Shown here one piece after another: positions 9,088 to 16,289 of a DNA stretch of 18,597 nucleotides. How positions within the stretch are numbered: the stretch's first letter is position 1; the number at the start of each line of letters is the position of its first letter. A program made the position numbers and the translations under genes. This stretch comes from Chloroflexota bacterium (GTDB lineage Bacteria; Chloroflexota; Anaerolineae; Aggregatilineales; Phototrophicaceae), in NCBI GenBank assembly GCA_003242205.1, contig QGUR01000053.1, positions 1 through 18,597 on the forward strand. Reading direction: 5' to 3'. Below the pieces are notes generated by a model, which did not search any database, was not told the origin of the DNA, and saw nothing but the letters and a program-made list of their open reading frames with translations.

Positions 9088-9708
9088 TTACGTCTGGCCG
9101 CGCGGCGGCGGGACATCCGTATACTGGTCGATGAAGCGATGCTGCGCGCGCAGACTGGCGTATCGCTCTTCAATGCGCTGCTTCATCACCGGATCGGTCA
9201 GCATGAGCCGCATGTCATAAGCGTCCTCGCCGTTGTTGTGATAATAGCGCGGCTTAACGTCCGTAATTTGGAAGTCGTGTTTGCGATACAGGTTTTGGGC
9301 AGCGGTGTTGCTTACGCGCACTTCCAGAACGACATACGCCGCGTTGAGCGTCAGCGCCCGCCTGACCATCCCGGCCAGAACGATCTCGCCGTAGCCGCGC
9401 CCGCGCTCGGCGGGATGCGTGGCAATCGTGCTGATGTGCGCCTCGTCTGCGATATGCCACAGCCCGCCATAGGCCACGATCTGCCGCTCGGCCTGTTGCG
9501 CGCCGCTCAGGTTTTTCACCAGCCGGCGCAGCCCGGTCGCCGGAGCGACCTCGACGGTCTGCTCCAGCACAACCATATGGCTGTAAGTCGACTCGCTGAC
9601 TTCATAGGCGTAGGAACGGGCGGACCACGGTGGATCGAAGGACAGGCGATCAATCGTGATCACCTGCGGCACGTCGCCCATGGTCATGTAACGTAAGATC
9701 AGGCTCAT
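9088..9708 (-). CDS. rimI: Ribosomal-protein-alanine N-acetyltransferase-like GNAT protein
   Basis: The GNAT fold is clear: N-terminal 'MT.GDVPQVITIDRLSFDPPWS' (~8-30), the acetyl-CoA pyrophosphate loop 'RGRGYG' (102-107), 'LEVRVSN.AAQNLYRKHDF' (128-146), and the RimI-typical 'YY.NNGEDAYDM.L' end (155-168). RimI acetylates the N-terminal amine of ribosomal protein S18; in bacteria outside the proteobacteria the true substrate is less certain. At 206 residues it is longer than the usual ~150: about 25 extra residues lie at 50-75 and ~38 at the C-terminus. It follows tsaB by 53 bases on the same strand; tsaE-tsaB-rimI is a common bacterial gene order. The symbol rests on motif and neighbourhood. 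Confidence 0.87.
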   Translation of the reverse strand: MSLILRYMTMGDVPQVITIDRLSFDPPWSARSYAYEVSESTYSHMVVLEQTVEVAPATGLRRLVKNLSGAQQAERQIVAYGGLWHIADEAHISTIATHPAERGRGYGEIVLAGMVRRALTLNAAYVVLEVRVSNTAAQNLYRKHDFQITDVKPRYYHNNGEDAYDMRLMLTDPVMKQRIEERYASLRAQHRFIDQYTDVPPPRGQT

Positions 9709-9761
9709 ATGCGGCGGCGTGTACCGTTTCTACCGGGGCGGTTTGGCGCAGGCTGGCTGCA

Positions 9762-10436
9762 TCACGGCGTATCCTTCGTTTGCACGTAGACCGGCACGAC
9801 CCGGTCGGCCGGAAAGTCGCCGGGGCTGACCTGAAGTTTCGCCCAGGCTTCCTGCGCCAGAAAGCCCGCGCGACGCAGCCGCAGCGCTGCCGGGGCGAGC
9901 GTCACCGGCACGCCCTGATGCTCGGCTTCGATCAGCGCCTCGAACCCGGCTTCGTCCACCTCACCCGTGATCCATGCCGGGCCGTCGATGCTCTTGACCA
10001 GCGTTTCCCAGTCCATGATCTGCGCCTCGCCGCGCGCCGACCAGCGGCTGGTGCGCCACTGATGCGTTTGCGTAATGATGCGCCCGCGCCCGGCCTGCAC
10101 GACCGTCACCAGACCGCCGTTGAACTGCGGCTGGGCGGCAGCGAGAATTTCCATGGTGGTCATACCGACCAGCGGCAACTGGCGCGCGCTGGCGATACCT
10201 TTGGCGAGCGCGACGCCGATACGCAGGCCGGTATAAGCGCCGGGGCCAATGCAAACCGCAAGCGCTGTCAGGCGCTCAACCGGCACATCCGCCCGCGCCA
10301 GCAGCCGGCGCACGGCGGGGGCCAGCTCAGTGCTGTGGTTGCTTGCGCCCGTCCAGGTGTCTTCAGCCAGCAGGTTGCGCCCGTCATACAGGGCGATGCT
10401 GGAAAGCTGTGTTGCTGTATCTATGGCAAGTAACAT
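9762..10436 (-). CDS. tsaB: tRNA threonylcarbamoyladenosine biosynthesis protein TsaB
   Basis: TsaB is the non-catalytic ASKHA-fold partner of TsaD in making t6A at position 37 of ANN-decoding tRNAs. The N-terminus 'MLLAIDTAT', 'NHSTELAPAV' and 'GPGAYTGLRIGVALAKGIA' are diagnostic. I start at ATG 10436 (224 residues), which has AGAAGG upstream and gives the family's usual N-terminus. A longer form from GTG 10493 would overlap the tsaE stop as GTGA and add 19 unconserved residues. It sits between tsaE and rimI on the same strand. tsaD itself is not in the window. Confidence 0.94.
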   Translation of the reverse strand: MLLAIDTATQLSSIALYDGRNLLAEDTWTGASNHSTELAPAVRRLLARADVPVERLTALAVCIGPGAYTGLRIGVALAKGIASARQLPLVGMTTMEILAAAQPQFNGGLVTVVQAGRGRIITQTHQWRTSRWSARGEAQIMDWETLVKSIDGPAWITGEVDEAGFEALIEAEHQGVPVTLAPAALRLRRAGFLAQEAWAKLQVSPGDFPADRVVPVYVQTKDTP

Positions 10437-10489
10437 GGCTGCCTTCTGGCATTCCGTTGGCAGACGACCGCCACCGGCGCTGGAGACCG

Positions 10490-10990
10490 TCACACGCCGA
10501 AGGTCGACTGGCGAAACTTTCTCAGCAGTTCCTGATAACGCTCTCCGGTTGCGTCGAAAATCAGATTGCGCCGGGTCGGTTCGAGAATCCGTAATTCAAT
10601 CCACAGCCGCTGGCGCGGCAAGACGTTCTCGATATGTTCCGGCCATTCCACAATGACCGGCCCCTGTCCGTTCAGAATGTCGTCCAACCCGATGGATTCC
10701 GCATCCGCCGGCCCGCGCAGGCGGTAACAGTCCAGATGGTGCAGTCGCTGGTTGTCCTTCTCGCGCGTGTGAACGTGAACCAGATTGAATGTTGGGCTGG
10801 TCAACGGCGTTACCGCGCCCCAGCCGACCCCGATCCCGGCGGAAAAGACCGTCTTGCCGGCCCCCATGTCGCCCGCAAGGCAAATCACATCTCCGGCCTG
10901 AAGGAGCTTTCCAAGCCGCATACCGAGACGTCGGGTCTGTTCTGCGCTGTGTGTGATAATGTCAAGTTCGCCGTCTCTGAGGATGGGCAC
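10490..10990 (-). CDS. tsaE: tRNA threonylcarbamoyladenosine biosynthesis ATPase TsaE
   Basis: This 166-residue P-loop ATPase starts at GTG 10990 with GGAG six bases upstream. It has Walker A GDMGAGKT (40-47), the family motif 'SPTFNLVH' (~65-72), 'HHLDCYRL' (~83-90) and 'VIVEWPE' (~111-117). TsaE regulates the TsaB-TsaD complex that transfers the threonylcarbamoyl group to tRNA. It is first in a leftward operon with tsaB and rimI. The near-promoter is noted at 11029. Confidence 0.95.
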   Translation of the reverse strand: MPILRDGELDIITHSAEQTRRLGMRLGKLLQAGDVICLAGDMGAGKTVFSAGIGVGWGAVTPLTSPTFNLVHVHTREKDNQRLHHLDCYRLRGPADAESIGLDDILNGQGPVIVEWPEHIENVLPRQRLWIELRILEPTRRNLIFDATGERYQELLRKFRQSTFGV

Positions 10991-11028
10991 ACGTGGCTCC
11001 GGCTAGGACGTTGGGTAAATCTGGAGCG

Positions 11029-11034
11029 ATTATA
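11029..11034 (-). promoter_or_regulatory. Candidate -10 element of the tsaE-tsaB-rimI operon
   Basis: On the minus strand this reads TATAAT, 38 bases before the tsaE GTG. The -35 region (TTCGTG with a 17-base spacer) is weak, so the promoter is only probable. Confidence 0.45.
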
Positions 11035-11089
11035 CTATGCCGGGCAAGTGGCACGAAAGGATAACGCGCGCCGGAATGAATCGGGCGTT

Positions 11090-11122
11090 CGCCCTCATCT
11101 TCCACGCCGGAAGACGAGGGCG
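11090..11122 (-). terminator. Long hairpin after the fumarylacetoacetase-family gene
   Basis: Arms 11090-11103 and 11109-11122 form a 14-bp stem around a 5-base loop. The single imperfect position is a G-U wobble on the minus-strand RNA but an A-C mismatch on the plus strand, which points to function in the minus-strand transcript. It begins five bases after the stop. No U-tract follows. Confidence 0.55.
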
Positions 11123-11127
11123 CGCGA

Positions 11128-11949
11128 TCAGGGCAGAACGCGGCAGGGATTGCTCAGTTCGCCCAGCCCTTCAATCGAAACGGTGACAACTTCGCCGTCT
11201 TTCAGAAAACGCGGCGGATTCATGCCCATCCCCACGCCGGGTGGCGTTCCCGTCAGGATGACGTCGCCCGGTTCCAGTGTGAAATGCTGCGACAGGTACG
11301 AGATTAGGGTGGGGATTTTGAAGATCAGATTGCTGGTGTTGCTATCCTGCATGATTTCGCCGTTGATGGACGACGTGATACGCAGGTTGTGTGGATCGGG
11401 AATTTCGTCGCGGGTGACCAGCCACGGCCCCAGCGGGCAGAACGTGTCCAGACTCTTGCCGCGCGTCCATTGCAGGTCCTTGCGCTGCTGCAGGTCGCGC
11501 GCGCTGACGTCGTTGGCGCACATATAGCCGAAAACATGCTCCATCGCCTCGTCTTCGGAGACTTCCTTGGCGCGCCTGCCGATGACAACCGCCAGTTCGG
11601 CCTCCCAGTCCACTTCTTCGGTGATGGACTGCCGCCATGTGATCGGCTCATTCGGCCCGATCACCGCGCTGGGGAACTTGGCGAAGATCAGCGGCTTATC
11701 CGGCACTTCCTTGCCGGTTTCCTTCGCGTGGTCGGCATAATTCAGGCCAATGGCGATGATCTTGCCGGGGATGAGCGGCGCTTCGATCTTCACATCTTCC
11801 AGTTTGAAGCGCACGCTGCCGGGACTTGGCGTCATGCTGCGCCGGACAGCCGCCAGCATCGAATCCGGCCACGCCATTTCCATGATTTCGCCATCAAGCA
11901 GTTGTCCCAGCCGGGTACGGCCGTTGTGGGAGAACGTTACGAGTTTCAT
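11128..11949 (-). CDS. Fumarylacetoacetate hydrolase (FAH) family protein
   Basis: ATG 11949 gives a 273-residue protein beginning MKLVTF, typical for the family; TTG 11955 is the only close upstream choice. The N-terminal cap domain is followed by the catalytic FAH fold. It shows 'GLNYADHAKE' (68-77), 'KFPSAVIGP' (~91-99), metal ligands in 'WEAELAVVIG' (Glu116, Glu118) and 'ANDVSARD' (Asp147), then 'KSLDTFCPLGPWL' (165-177) and 'GDVILTGTPPGVGMG'. Family members cleave or decarboxylate acylpyruvates and related beta-diketo acids with Mg2+. Members include acylpyruvase, 2-hydroxyhepta-diene-dioate isomerase and oxaloacetate decarboxylase types, and sequence alone does not say which. It is monocistronic, with a hairpin at its end, so no pathway context helps. 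Confidence 0.9.
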   Translation of the reverse strand: MKLVTFSHNGRTRLGQLLDGEIMEMAWPDSMLAAVRRSMTPSPGSVRFKLEDVKIEAPLIPGKIIAIGLNYADHAKETGKEVPDKPLIFAKFPSAVIGPNEPITWRQSITEEVDWEAELAVVIGRRAKEVSEDEAMEHVFGYMCANDVSARDLQQRKDLQWTRGKSLDTFCPLGPWLVTRDEIPDPHNLRITSSINGEIMQDSNTSNLIFKIPTLISYLSQHFTLEPGDVILTGTPPGVGMGMNPPRFLKDGEVVTVSIEGLGELSNPCRVLP

Positions 11950-12067
11950 AGGCAATATCTCATTCTTCGTTGGGCTGCGGGAAAGGCATGCTTTCGCGTC
12001 TGAGCACAGCCCTTTATTCTAACGTGTCTGCGGCATTCTCTACAGATGTGGCAGACACCCGACCGAT

Positions 12068-12096
12068 TCGACCGCGGGAGCGAAAGTCGCTATACT
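12068..12096 (+). promoter_or_regulatory. Candidate promoter of pcm
   Basis: TCGACC (12068-12073, four of six consensus bases), a 17-base spacer, and TATACT (12091-12096, five of six). Transcription would start near 12103, about 28 bases before the pcm ATG. Confidence 0.5.
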
Positions 12097-12130
12097 GCGA
12101 GAAAGCATCGCTGGAACGGTAGATCCTGCT

Positions 12131-12790
12131 ATGGGAGAAGACGCTTTTCGTGCTGCGCGGGAGAACATGCTGGCAAACCAGCTTCGCGCGCGCGGCATAC
12201 ATGATACGCGCGTGCTGGATGCCATCCGGTCCGTTCCCCGCCATGAATTTGTACCTGAAAATCTGCGCGCAGACGCTTATAGCGATACGCCGCTGCCCAT
12301 CGGCAGCGACCAGACCATTTCGCAGCCCTTCATCGTCGCTTACATGACACAGCTTCTCGGCCTGACCGGGCGCGAATACGTGCTTGAGATCGGCACAGGC
12401 TCCGGCTATCAGACTGCGGTGCTGTGCAAGCTCGCACGCTACGTTTATTCGCTGGAACGCTATCGCAGCCTTGCCGAACGGGCGGCGCACACGCTGCATC
12501 GACTGGAGATCAAAAACGTCGATATTCACGTCGGCGACGGCAGTCAGGGATTGCCCGATATGGCCCCCTTCGACGCGATTATCGTCACCGCCGCCGCGCC
12601 GTCGATACCGGGGCCGTTACAGGCGCAGCTCAGCCCTCGCGGCGGTCGCATGGTGATCCCCGTTGGCGACGCCGAACGCCAGCATCTGGAGCGCGTCATC
12701 CGTAACGGAGACCGCTGGCATTTTGAACGCGATATCGCAGTGAAATTCGTGCCACTCGTCGGGCGCTACGGCTTTACGCCATCGGCGTGA
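12131..12790 (+). CDS. pcm: Protein-L-isoaspartate O-methyltransferase
   Basis: The 219-residue enzyme transfers a methyl group from S-adenosylmethionine to L-isoaspartyl residues, starting repair of aged proteins in the cytoplasm. Diagnostic segments: 'MLANQLRARGIHD.RVL.AI..VPRHEFVP' (13-42), the substrate loop 'PLPIGSDQTISQP' (54-66), SAM motif I 'VLEIGTGSGYQTAVL' (84-98), motif II 'GDGSQGLPDMAPFDAIIVTAAAP', and 'L.PRGGRMVIPVG'. Length is normal for the family. It is divergent from the FAH-family gene and ends 21 bases from the convergent methyltransferase, with no clear terminator between them. The ribosome site before ATG 12131 is weak. Confidence 0.95.
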   Translation: MGEDAFRAARENMLANQLRARGIHDTRVLDAIRSVPRHEFVPENLRADAYSDTPLPIGSDQTISQPFIVAYMTQLLGLTGREYVLEIGTGSGYQTAVLCKLARYVYSLERYRSLAERAAHTLHRLEIKNVDIHVGDGSQGLPDMAPFDAIIVTAAAPSIPGPLQAQLSPRGGRMVIPVGDAERQHLERVIRNGDRWHFERDIAVKFVPLVGRYGFTPSA

Positions 12791-12811
12791 CAAGCCGGCG
12801 GGACAAACGCG

Positions 12812-13687
12812 TTAGTCGCTGTCTTTACGACCGTTGCGCTGATCGACGAAGTCGTGGATAAATCCGCCGCGGTCACTGGCGACCAGCACGCCGCTGATCT
12901 TGTTGATCACCAGCTCGCCGAAGTGGGTCAGCAGCGCGATGATCTGCTCGCGCATGACCATCATCAGGTCGTCCCAACTAACCCCCGGCGGCAGGTATGG
13001 CTCCCGCAATTCGCGCGTGTTTTCGAGATAAGCCATGACCGGATCGACGTCGGGAAAGACGAGGGCGGTCGGCAGGTCGTAGCGCACGACGGCGTAAAAA
13101 TGATGGGCCAGTTGTCGCGTGCCATTTTCCAGCGAAAAAGCGTGATGTGGGAACTGGGGTGGCTGAACCTGACCTTTTCCGGAAGCGCCCAACAGGACAA
13201 GCGCCCGGCGCATCAGCGCCTGAATTTCCGGCATGGTGTGCATGCTGTTGGTCGCCGCCAGCAGCACCCCCTCCGGTTTTAGCACGCGGTGAAACTCGCG
13301 CAGTGCCCGATTCCGGTCGCTCACCAGAAAGAGCATATGGTTCGCCATGACCACGTCGAAGGTATTATCCGGAAACGGGAGGTGTTCGACGTCGCCGACA
13401 GTGGTATGGCGAGAATCGGGATGCCGGTCGAGCATCACGTGGCTCAGGTCGATGCCGGTATATTTTACGTCCGGGCAAAGCTGGGCCAGCGCTTCGACGT
13501 AATTGCCTTCTCCGCAGCCTGCGTCCAGAACATGCTCATCGCCGCGCCAGTTGACGCGCTCCAGTACCCAACGCTGGAAATCGACCCGCGGGACACTGTA
13601 GCGGTCGTAAATTTCCTGACGACAGCGCAGCGACTCGCCGGTTTCGAGATATTTGGGCATCCAGCCGCCTTCGGACGAAGCATCCAT
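12812..13687 (-). CDS. Class I SAM-dependent methyltransferase (Methyltransf_11 type)
   Basis: The 291-residue protein has a Rossmann methyltransferase core: motif I 'VLDAGCGEG' (53-61), acidic strand end 'YTGIDLS' (76-82), 'GDVEHLPFPDNTFDVVMANHMLF' region (98-120; the substrate is not revealed by it), and 'EFHRVLKPEGVLLAATNS' (131-148). After residue ~165 comes a helical C-terminal extension of ~125 residues, with Tyr/Pro-rich 'REPYLPPGVSWDDL'. The start could be ATG 13687 or ATG 13660; the second has AAGG seven bases upstream, and the first keeps nine extra residues. Small-molecule methylation is the usual role of this type. It is divergent from the dehydratase gene. No terminator is visible before the convergent pcm. 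Confidence 0.82.
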   Translation of the reverse strand: MDASSEGGWMPKYLETGESLRCRQEIYDRYSVPRVDFQRWVLERVNWRGDEHVLDAGCGEGNYVEALAQLCPDVKYTGIDLSHVMLDRHPDSRHTTVGDVEHLPFPDNTFDVVMANHMLFLVSDRNRALREFHRVLKPEGVLLAATNSMHTMPEIQALMRRALVLLGASGKGQVQPPQFPHHAFSLENGTRQLAHHFYAVVRYDLPTALVFPDVDPVMAYLENTRELREPYLPPGVSWDDLMMVMREQIIALLTHFGELVINKISGVLVASDRGGFIHDFVDQRNGRKDSD

Positions 13688-13772
13688 CGTTGTCTGTAAA
13701 AAATGATATCAGTCTGTGCCTACTATAACCCCGACTCGGTGTTTTTGCATAAAGCCGGCGCTCACGATCCGA

Positions 13773-13778
13773 TATAAT
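13773..13778 (+). promoter_or_regulatory. Candidate -10 element of the dehydratase gene
   Basis: A perfect TATAAT lies 17 bases before ATG 13796. The -35 position (TAAAGC) is poor. The start would fall near 13785, leaving a leader of only ~11 bases to ATG 13796 or ~29 to ATG 13814. Confidence 0.45.
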
Positions 13779-13795
13779 CCCCTGAACCATAACCC

Positions 13796-14755
13796 ATGAA
13801 AGCGGGCGATCTGATGGTCCAACTTCCTGATGTCGCACTGGCGCGCTACCGGCTGGCGAACTATCTGACGGCGACGCCTGTCGAAGAAGCGCCGCTGCTA
13901 GGCAAGAATCTCTTTCTCAAGCTGGAAAACACCAACCGCACGCATTCATTCAAGGTACGGGGCGCATTAAACGCGCTGCTGGCGCTGGACGCTTCTGCAC
14001 GCGCGCGCGGCATTATCGCGGCATCGTCGGGCAATCACGCTCAGGGCGTTGCCTATGCTGCCAGCCTGCTCGGCATCCAGGCGCGCATCGTCATGCCGGT
14101 GCACACACCCAAACGCAAGCTGGCGGGCGTCAAACGCTTTGGCGCGGAGGCCGTGCTGCATGGCGAACTGTATCACGAAGCCGAGCAGGAAGCGCGGCGC
14201 ATAGAGCGCGAGGATAACAGCCTCTATATCTCGCCCTATAACGACCCGCATATCGTGGCGGGCGCGGGCACGGTCGGTCTGGAACTGCTGGACGTGCTGC
14301 CCGATCTGGAACGCGTGATCGTGCCGGTCGGCGGCGGCGGCCTGATTTCCGGAATCGCCGTGGCGATCAAGGGATTGAGGCCACAGGTTGAAATCATCGG
14401 CGTCAACGCAACTGCCGGGCCGGCGATGTATAACCTGTTCTACAATACCAGTTTCCCGGATTCGCATGACACGCTGGCCGAAGCGCTTCCCGGCGAAATC
14501 GAAGCCGGCTCAATCACCGCCGATCTGGCGCGGCGCTACGTCGACCGGATCGTGCTGGTCAGCGAAGAAGCGATTGCCGACGCCATGCGATTTATGGTGC
14601 TGGAACAGGGCTGGATCGTCGAGGGTGGCGGCGCGGTTGGCATTGCCGCCGTGCGTTCGGGAGCAGTCGCCGTCGACGGCAGAAAGACCGCCATCGTCGT
14701 CAGCGGCGGCAATGTCGATGGCGACACGCTGAAACGAGTGTTGAACGCCGGGTAG
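13796..14755 (+). CDS. PLP-dependent threonine/serine dehydratase
   Basis: This 319-residue fold-type II PLP enzyme deaminates threonine to 2-oxobutyrate (or serine to pyruvate). PLP-binding Lys53 lies in 'THSFKVRGALNAL' (49-61). 'SSGNHAQGVAYAA' (77-89) binds substrate and cofactor, and the tetraglycine loop 'GGGG' (179-182) grips the PLP phosphate. 'VSGGNVDGDTL' closes the C-terminus. There is no C-terminal ACT-type regulatory domain, so it resembles the short catabolic TdcB/serine-racemase group more than isoleucine-regulated IlvA; which substrate it prefers is not decided. Start is ATG 13796, with ATG 13814 (MVQLPDV) an equally good alternative and little Shine-Dalgarno at either. It is monocistronic and ends at a perfect hairpin. 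Confidence 0.9.
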   Translation: MKAGDLMVQLPDVALARYRLANYLTATPVEEAPLLGKNLFLKLENTNRTHSFKVRGALNALLALDASARARGIIAASSGNHAQGVAYAASLLGIQARIVMPVHTPKRKLAGVKRFGAEAVLHGELYHEAEQEARRIEREDNSLYISPYNDPHIVAGAGTVGLELLDVLPDLERVIVPVGGGGLISGIAVAIKGLRPQVEIIGVNATAGPAMYNLFYNTSFPDSHDTLAEALPGEIEAGSITADLARRYVDRIVLVSEEAIADAMRFMVLEQGWIVEGGGAVGIAAVRSGAVAVDGRKTAIVVSGGNVDGDTLKRVLNAG

Positions 14756-14764
14756 CGGCAGCAG

Positions 14765-14796
14765 CCCCATCTCCCGCGTTCATGCGGGAGATGGGG
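14765..14796. terminator. Perfect hairpin between the convergent dehydratase and serS genes
   Basis: CCCCATCTCCCGC (14765-14777) pairs perfectly with GCGGGAGATGGGG (14784-14796) around a 6-base loop. It lies 9 bases after the dehydratase stop and 29 bases after the serS stop. There is no U-tract on either strand; a shared 3'-end hairpin is the likely role. Confidence 0.6.
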
Positions 14797-14825
14797 AGCG
14801 TACAACCGGCGCTTTCAGCCCGTGG

Positions 14826-16247
14826 CTACGCCTTCTGAATGATCTCAAGACCGCCCAGATAGGGGCGCAACACTTCCGGCACAACCACGCTACCATCGGC
14901 CTGCTGGTAATTTTCGAGGATGGCAATGACCACGCGCGGCGTCGCCAGACCGCTGCCGTTGAGCGTGTGGACAAAGCGCGTGCGTTTCTGCCCTTCGGGC
15001 CGGTATCTGATGTTGGCGCGGCGGGCCTGAAAAGCCTCGGTATTGCTGCACGAGCTGACTTCCAGCCATTCGCCAACGCCGGGAGCCCACATCTCGACGT
15101 CATACTTCTTGCTGGCGCTGAAGCCGAGATCGCCGCTGACGATTTCCAGACGGCGGTACGGAATCCTGAGCGCGCGGCAAATGTCCTCCGCCGCTTCCAC
15201 CAGCGTTTCCAGTTCGTCATAGCTGGTTTCCGGCGTCGTGAATTTATACATCTCGACTTTTTCGAACTGGTGTACGCGCTTGATGCCGCGCACGTCGCGC
15301 CCTGCGCTCATCTTCTCGCGGCGGAAACATGGCGTATGCGCCACGTAGTACAGCGGAAGCTGGGCTTCGTCGAGGATTTCGTCGCGATGGAGGTTGGTAA
15401 TCGCGACTTCTGCCGTAGGCAGCAGGTAGAGATCGGCATCGGGATCGAAGTAGACGACGTCACGGAATTTCGGGAATTGCGCCGAGCCGTACATCGCCTC
15501 TTCCTTGACGAGATACGGCACATACAGTTCCGTGAATCCCTTTTCGCGCGCCATGTCGAGGAAAAAGGAAATCAAGGCGCGTTGCAGCCGCGCGCCCATG
15601 CCCTTCAGCACGTAGCCGCGAGAACCCATCAGCTTGACACCGCGCTCGAAGTCGATGATGTCGAGCGCCGGGCCAAGTTCCCAGTGCGGCTTGGGTTCGA
15701 AGTCGAATTCGGGCATCTCGCCGTGCACCGGGCCGGGCCGGTTATATTCCTCGCTGTCGAAAACCGGGACCGTTTCGTGAGGCAGGTTTGGCAGCCAGAG
15801 CATGGTTTCGTTGAGTTCGCCTTCAACCGCCTCCAGATCCCGGTTCAGGCTTTCGACGCGCTCGCCGACGCGCTTCAGCGCCGCCATCAGCGCGTCCATG
15901 CCCGCGTCCACGTCATCACCGGGAACGGACTGGTTGACGCTGGCCTTGCCTTCCATCACCAGCGCCGCCCGTTCATAATCTCCGGCCTCAATCGCGGCGG
16001 TGGCCTCGCGCGCCACAGCGCTGCGGGTCACGTCATCCAGCCGCTTGTCGCCGCGCAAACGGCCGATGTTCTTGTTCATCCGGTTGCGCGCCGCCTGAAT
16101 GCTCTCGGCTTCGGCCAGCAGTTCGCGGCGGCGGCGGTCGAGTTCCACCACACGGTCAACACGCGCCAGCGCGTCCGGGTCGTTCAGCTTGCCGATCTGT
16201 TCCTTGACCCAATCGGGGTTTTCGCGAAGGAGTGCGATGTCCAGCAT
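14826..16247 (-). CDS. serS: Seryl-tRNA synthetase
   Basis: Charges tRNA-Ser with serine in the cytoplasm. The N-terminal 'MLDIALLRENPDWV' and long coiled-coil arm (~28-150) precede the class II core (~190-465). Motif 1 is near 'YVLKGMGARLQRALISFFLD', motif 2 is 'FRREKMSAGRDVRGIKRVHQFEKVE' (around residue 320; shown here in part as FRRE..RG..RVHQF), and motif 3 is 'NGSGLATPRVVIAILENYQ' (~435-450). 'LLPTAEVAITNLHRDE' is the TAE serine-binding motif. It has 473 residues against a usual ~425-430. The extra ~40 lie at 67-112, the tip of the arm between its two helices. It follows the nitroreductase gene by 42 bases and has AGAGAGGA ahead of ATG 16247. Confidence 0.96.
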   Translation of the reverse strand: MLDIALLRENPDWVKEQIGKLNDPDALARVDRVVELDRRRRELLAEAESIQAARNRMNKNIGRLRGDKRLDDVTRSAVAREATAAIEAGDYERAALVMEGKASVNQSVPGDDVDAGMDALMAALKRVGERVESLNRDLEAVEGELNETMLWLPNLPHETVPVFDSEEYNRPGPVHGEMPEFDFEPKPHWELGPALDIIDFERGVKLMGSRGYVLKGMGARLQRALISFFLDMAREKGFTELYVPYLVKEEAMYGSAQFPKFRDVVYFDPDADLYLLPTAEVAITNLHRDEILDEAQLPLYYVAHTPCFRREKMSAGRDVRGIKRVHQFEKVEMYKFTTPETSYDELETLVEAAEDICRALRIPYRRLEIVSGDLGFSASKKYDVEMWAPGVGEWLEVSSCSNTEAFQARRANIRYRPEGQKRTRFVHTLNGSGLATPRVVIAILENYQQADGSVVVPEVLRPYLGGLEIIQKA

Positions 16248-16268
16248 ATTTTTCTGATCCTCTCTGCG

Positions 16269-16288
16269 CGGGCGCGCGCGAGCGCCCG
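16269..16288 (-). other. GC hairpin between the nitroreductase gene and serS
   Basis: CGGGCGC (16269-16275) pairs with GCGCCCG (16282-16288) around a 6-base loop, starting directly after the nitroreductase stop. No U-tract follows, so an attenuator or simple GC-rich spacer is as likely as a terminator. Confidence 0.3.
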
Positions 16289-16289
16289 G

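Noticed and set aside
12016..12021. TAGAAT on the minus strand as a -10 for the FAH-family gene
   Set aside because: The -35 position is poor and the distance to the start is ~65 bases. It could be a promoter but is not distinguishable from chance.
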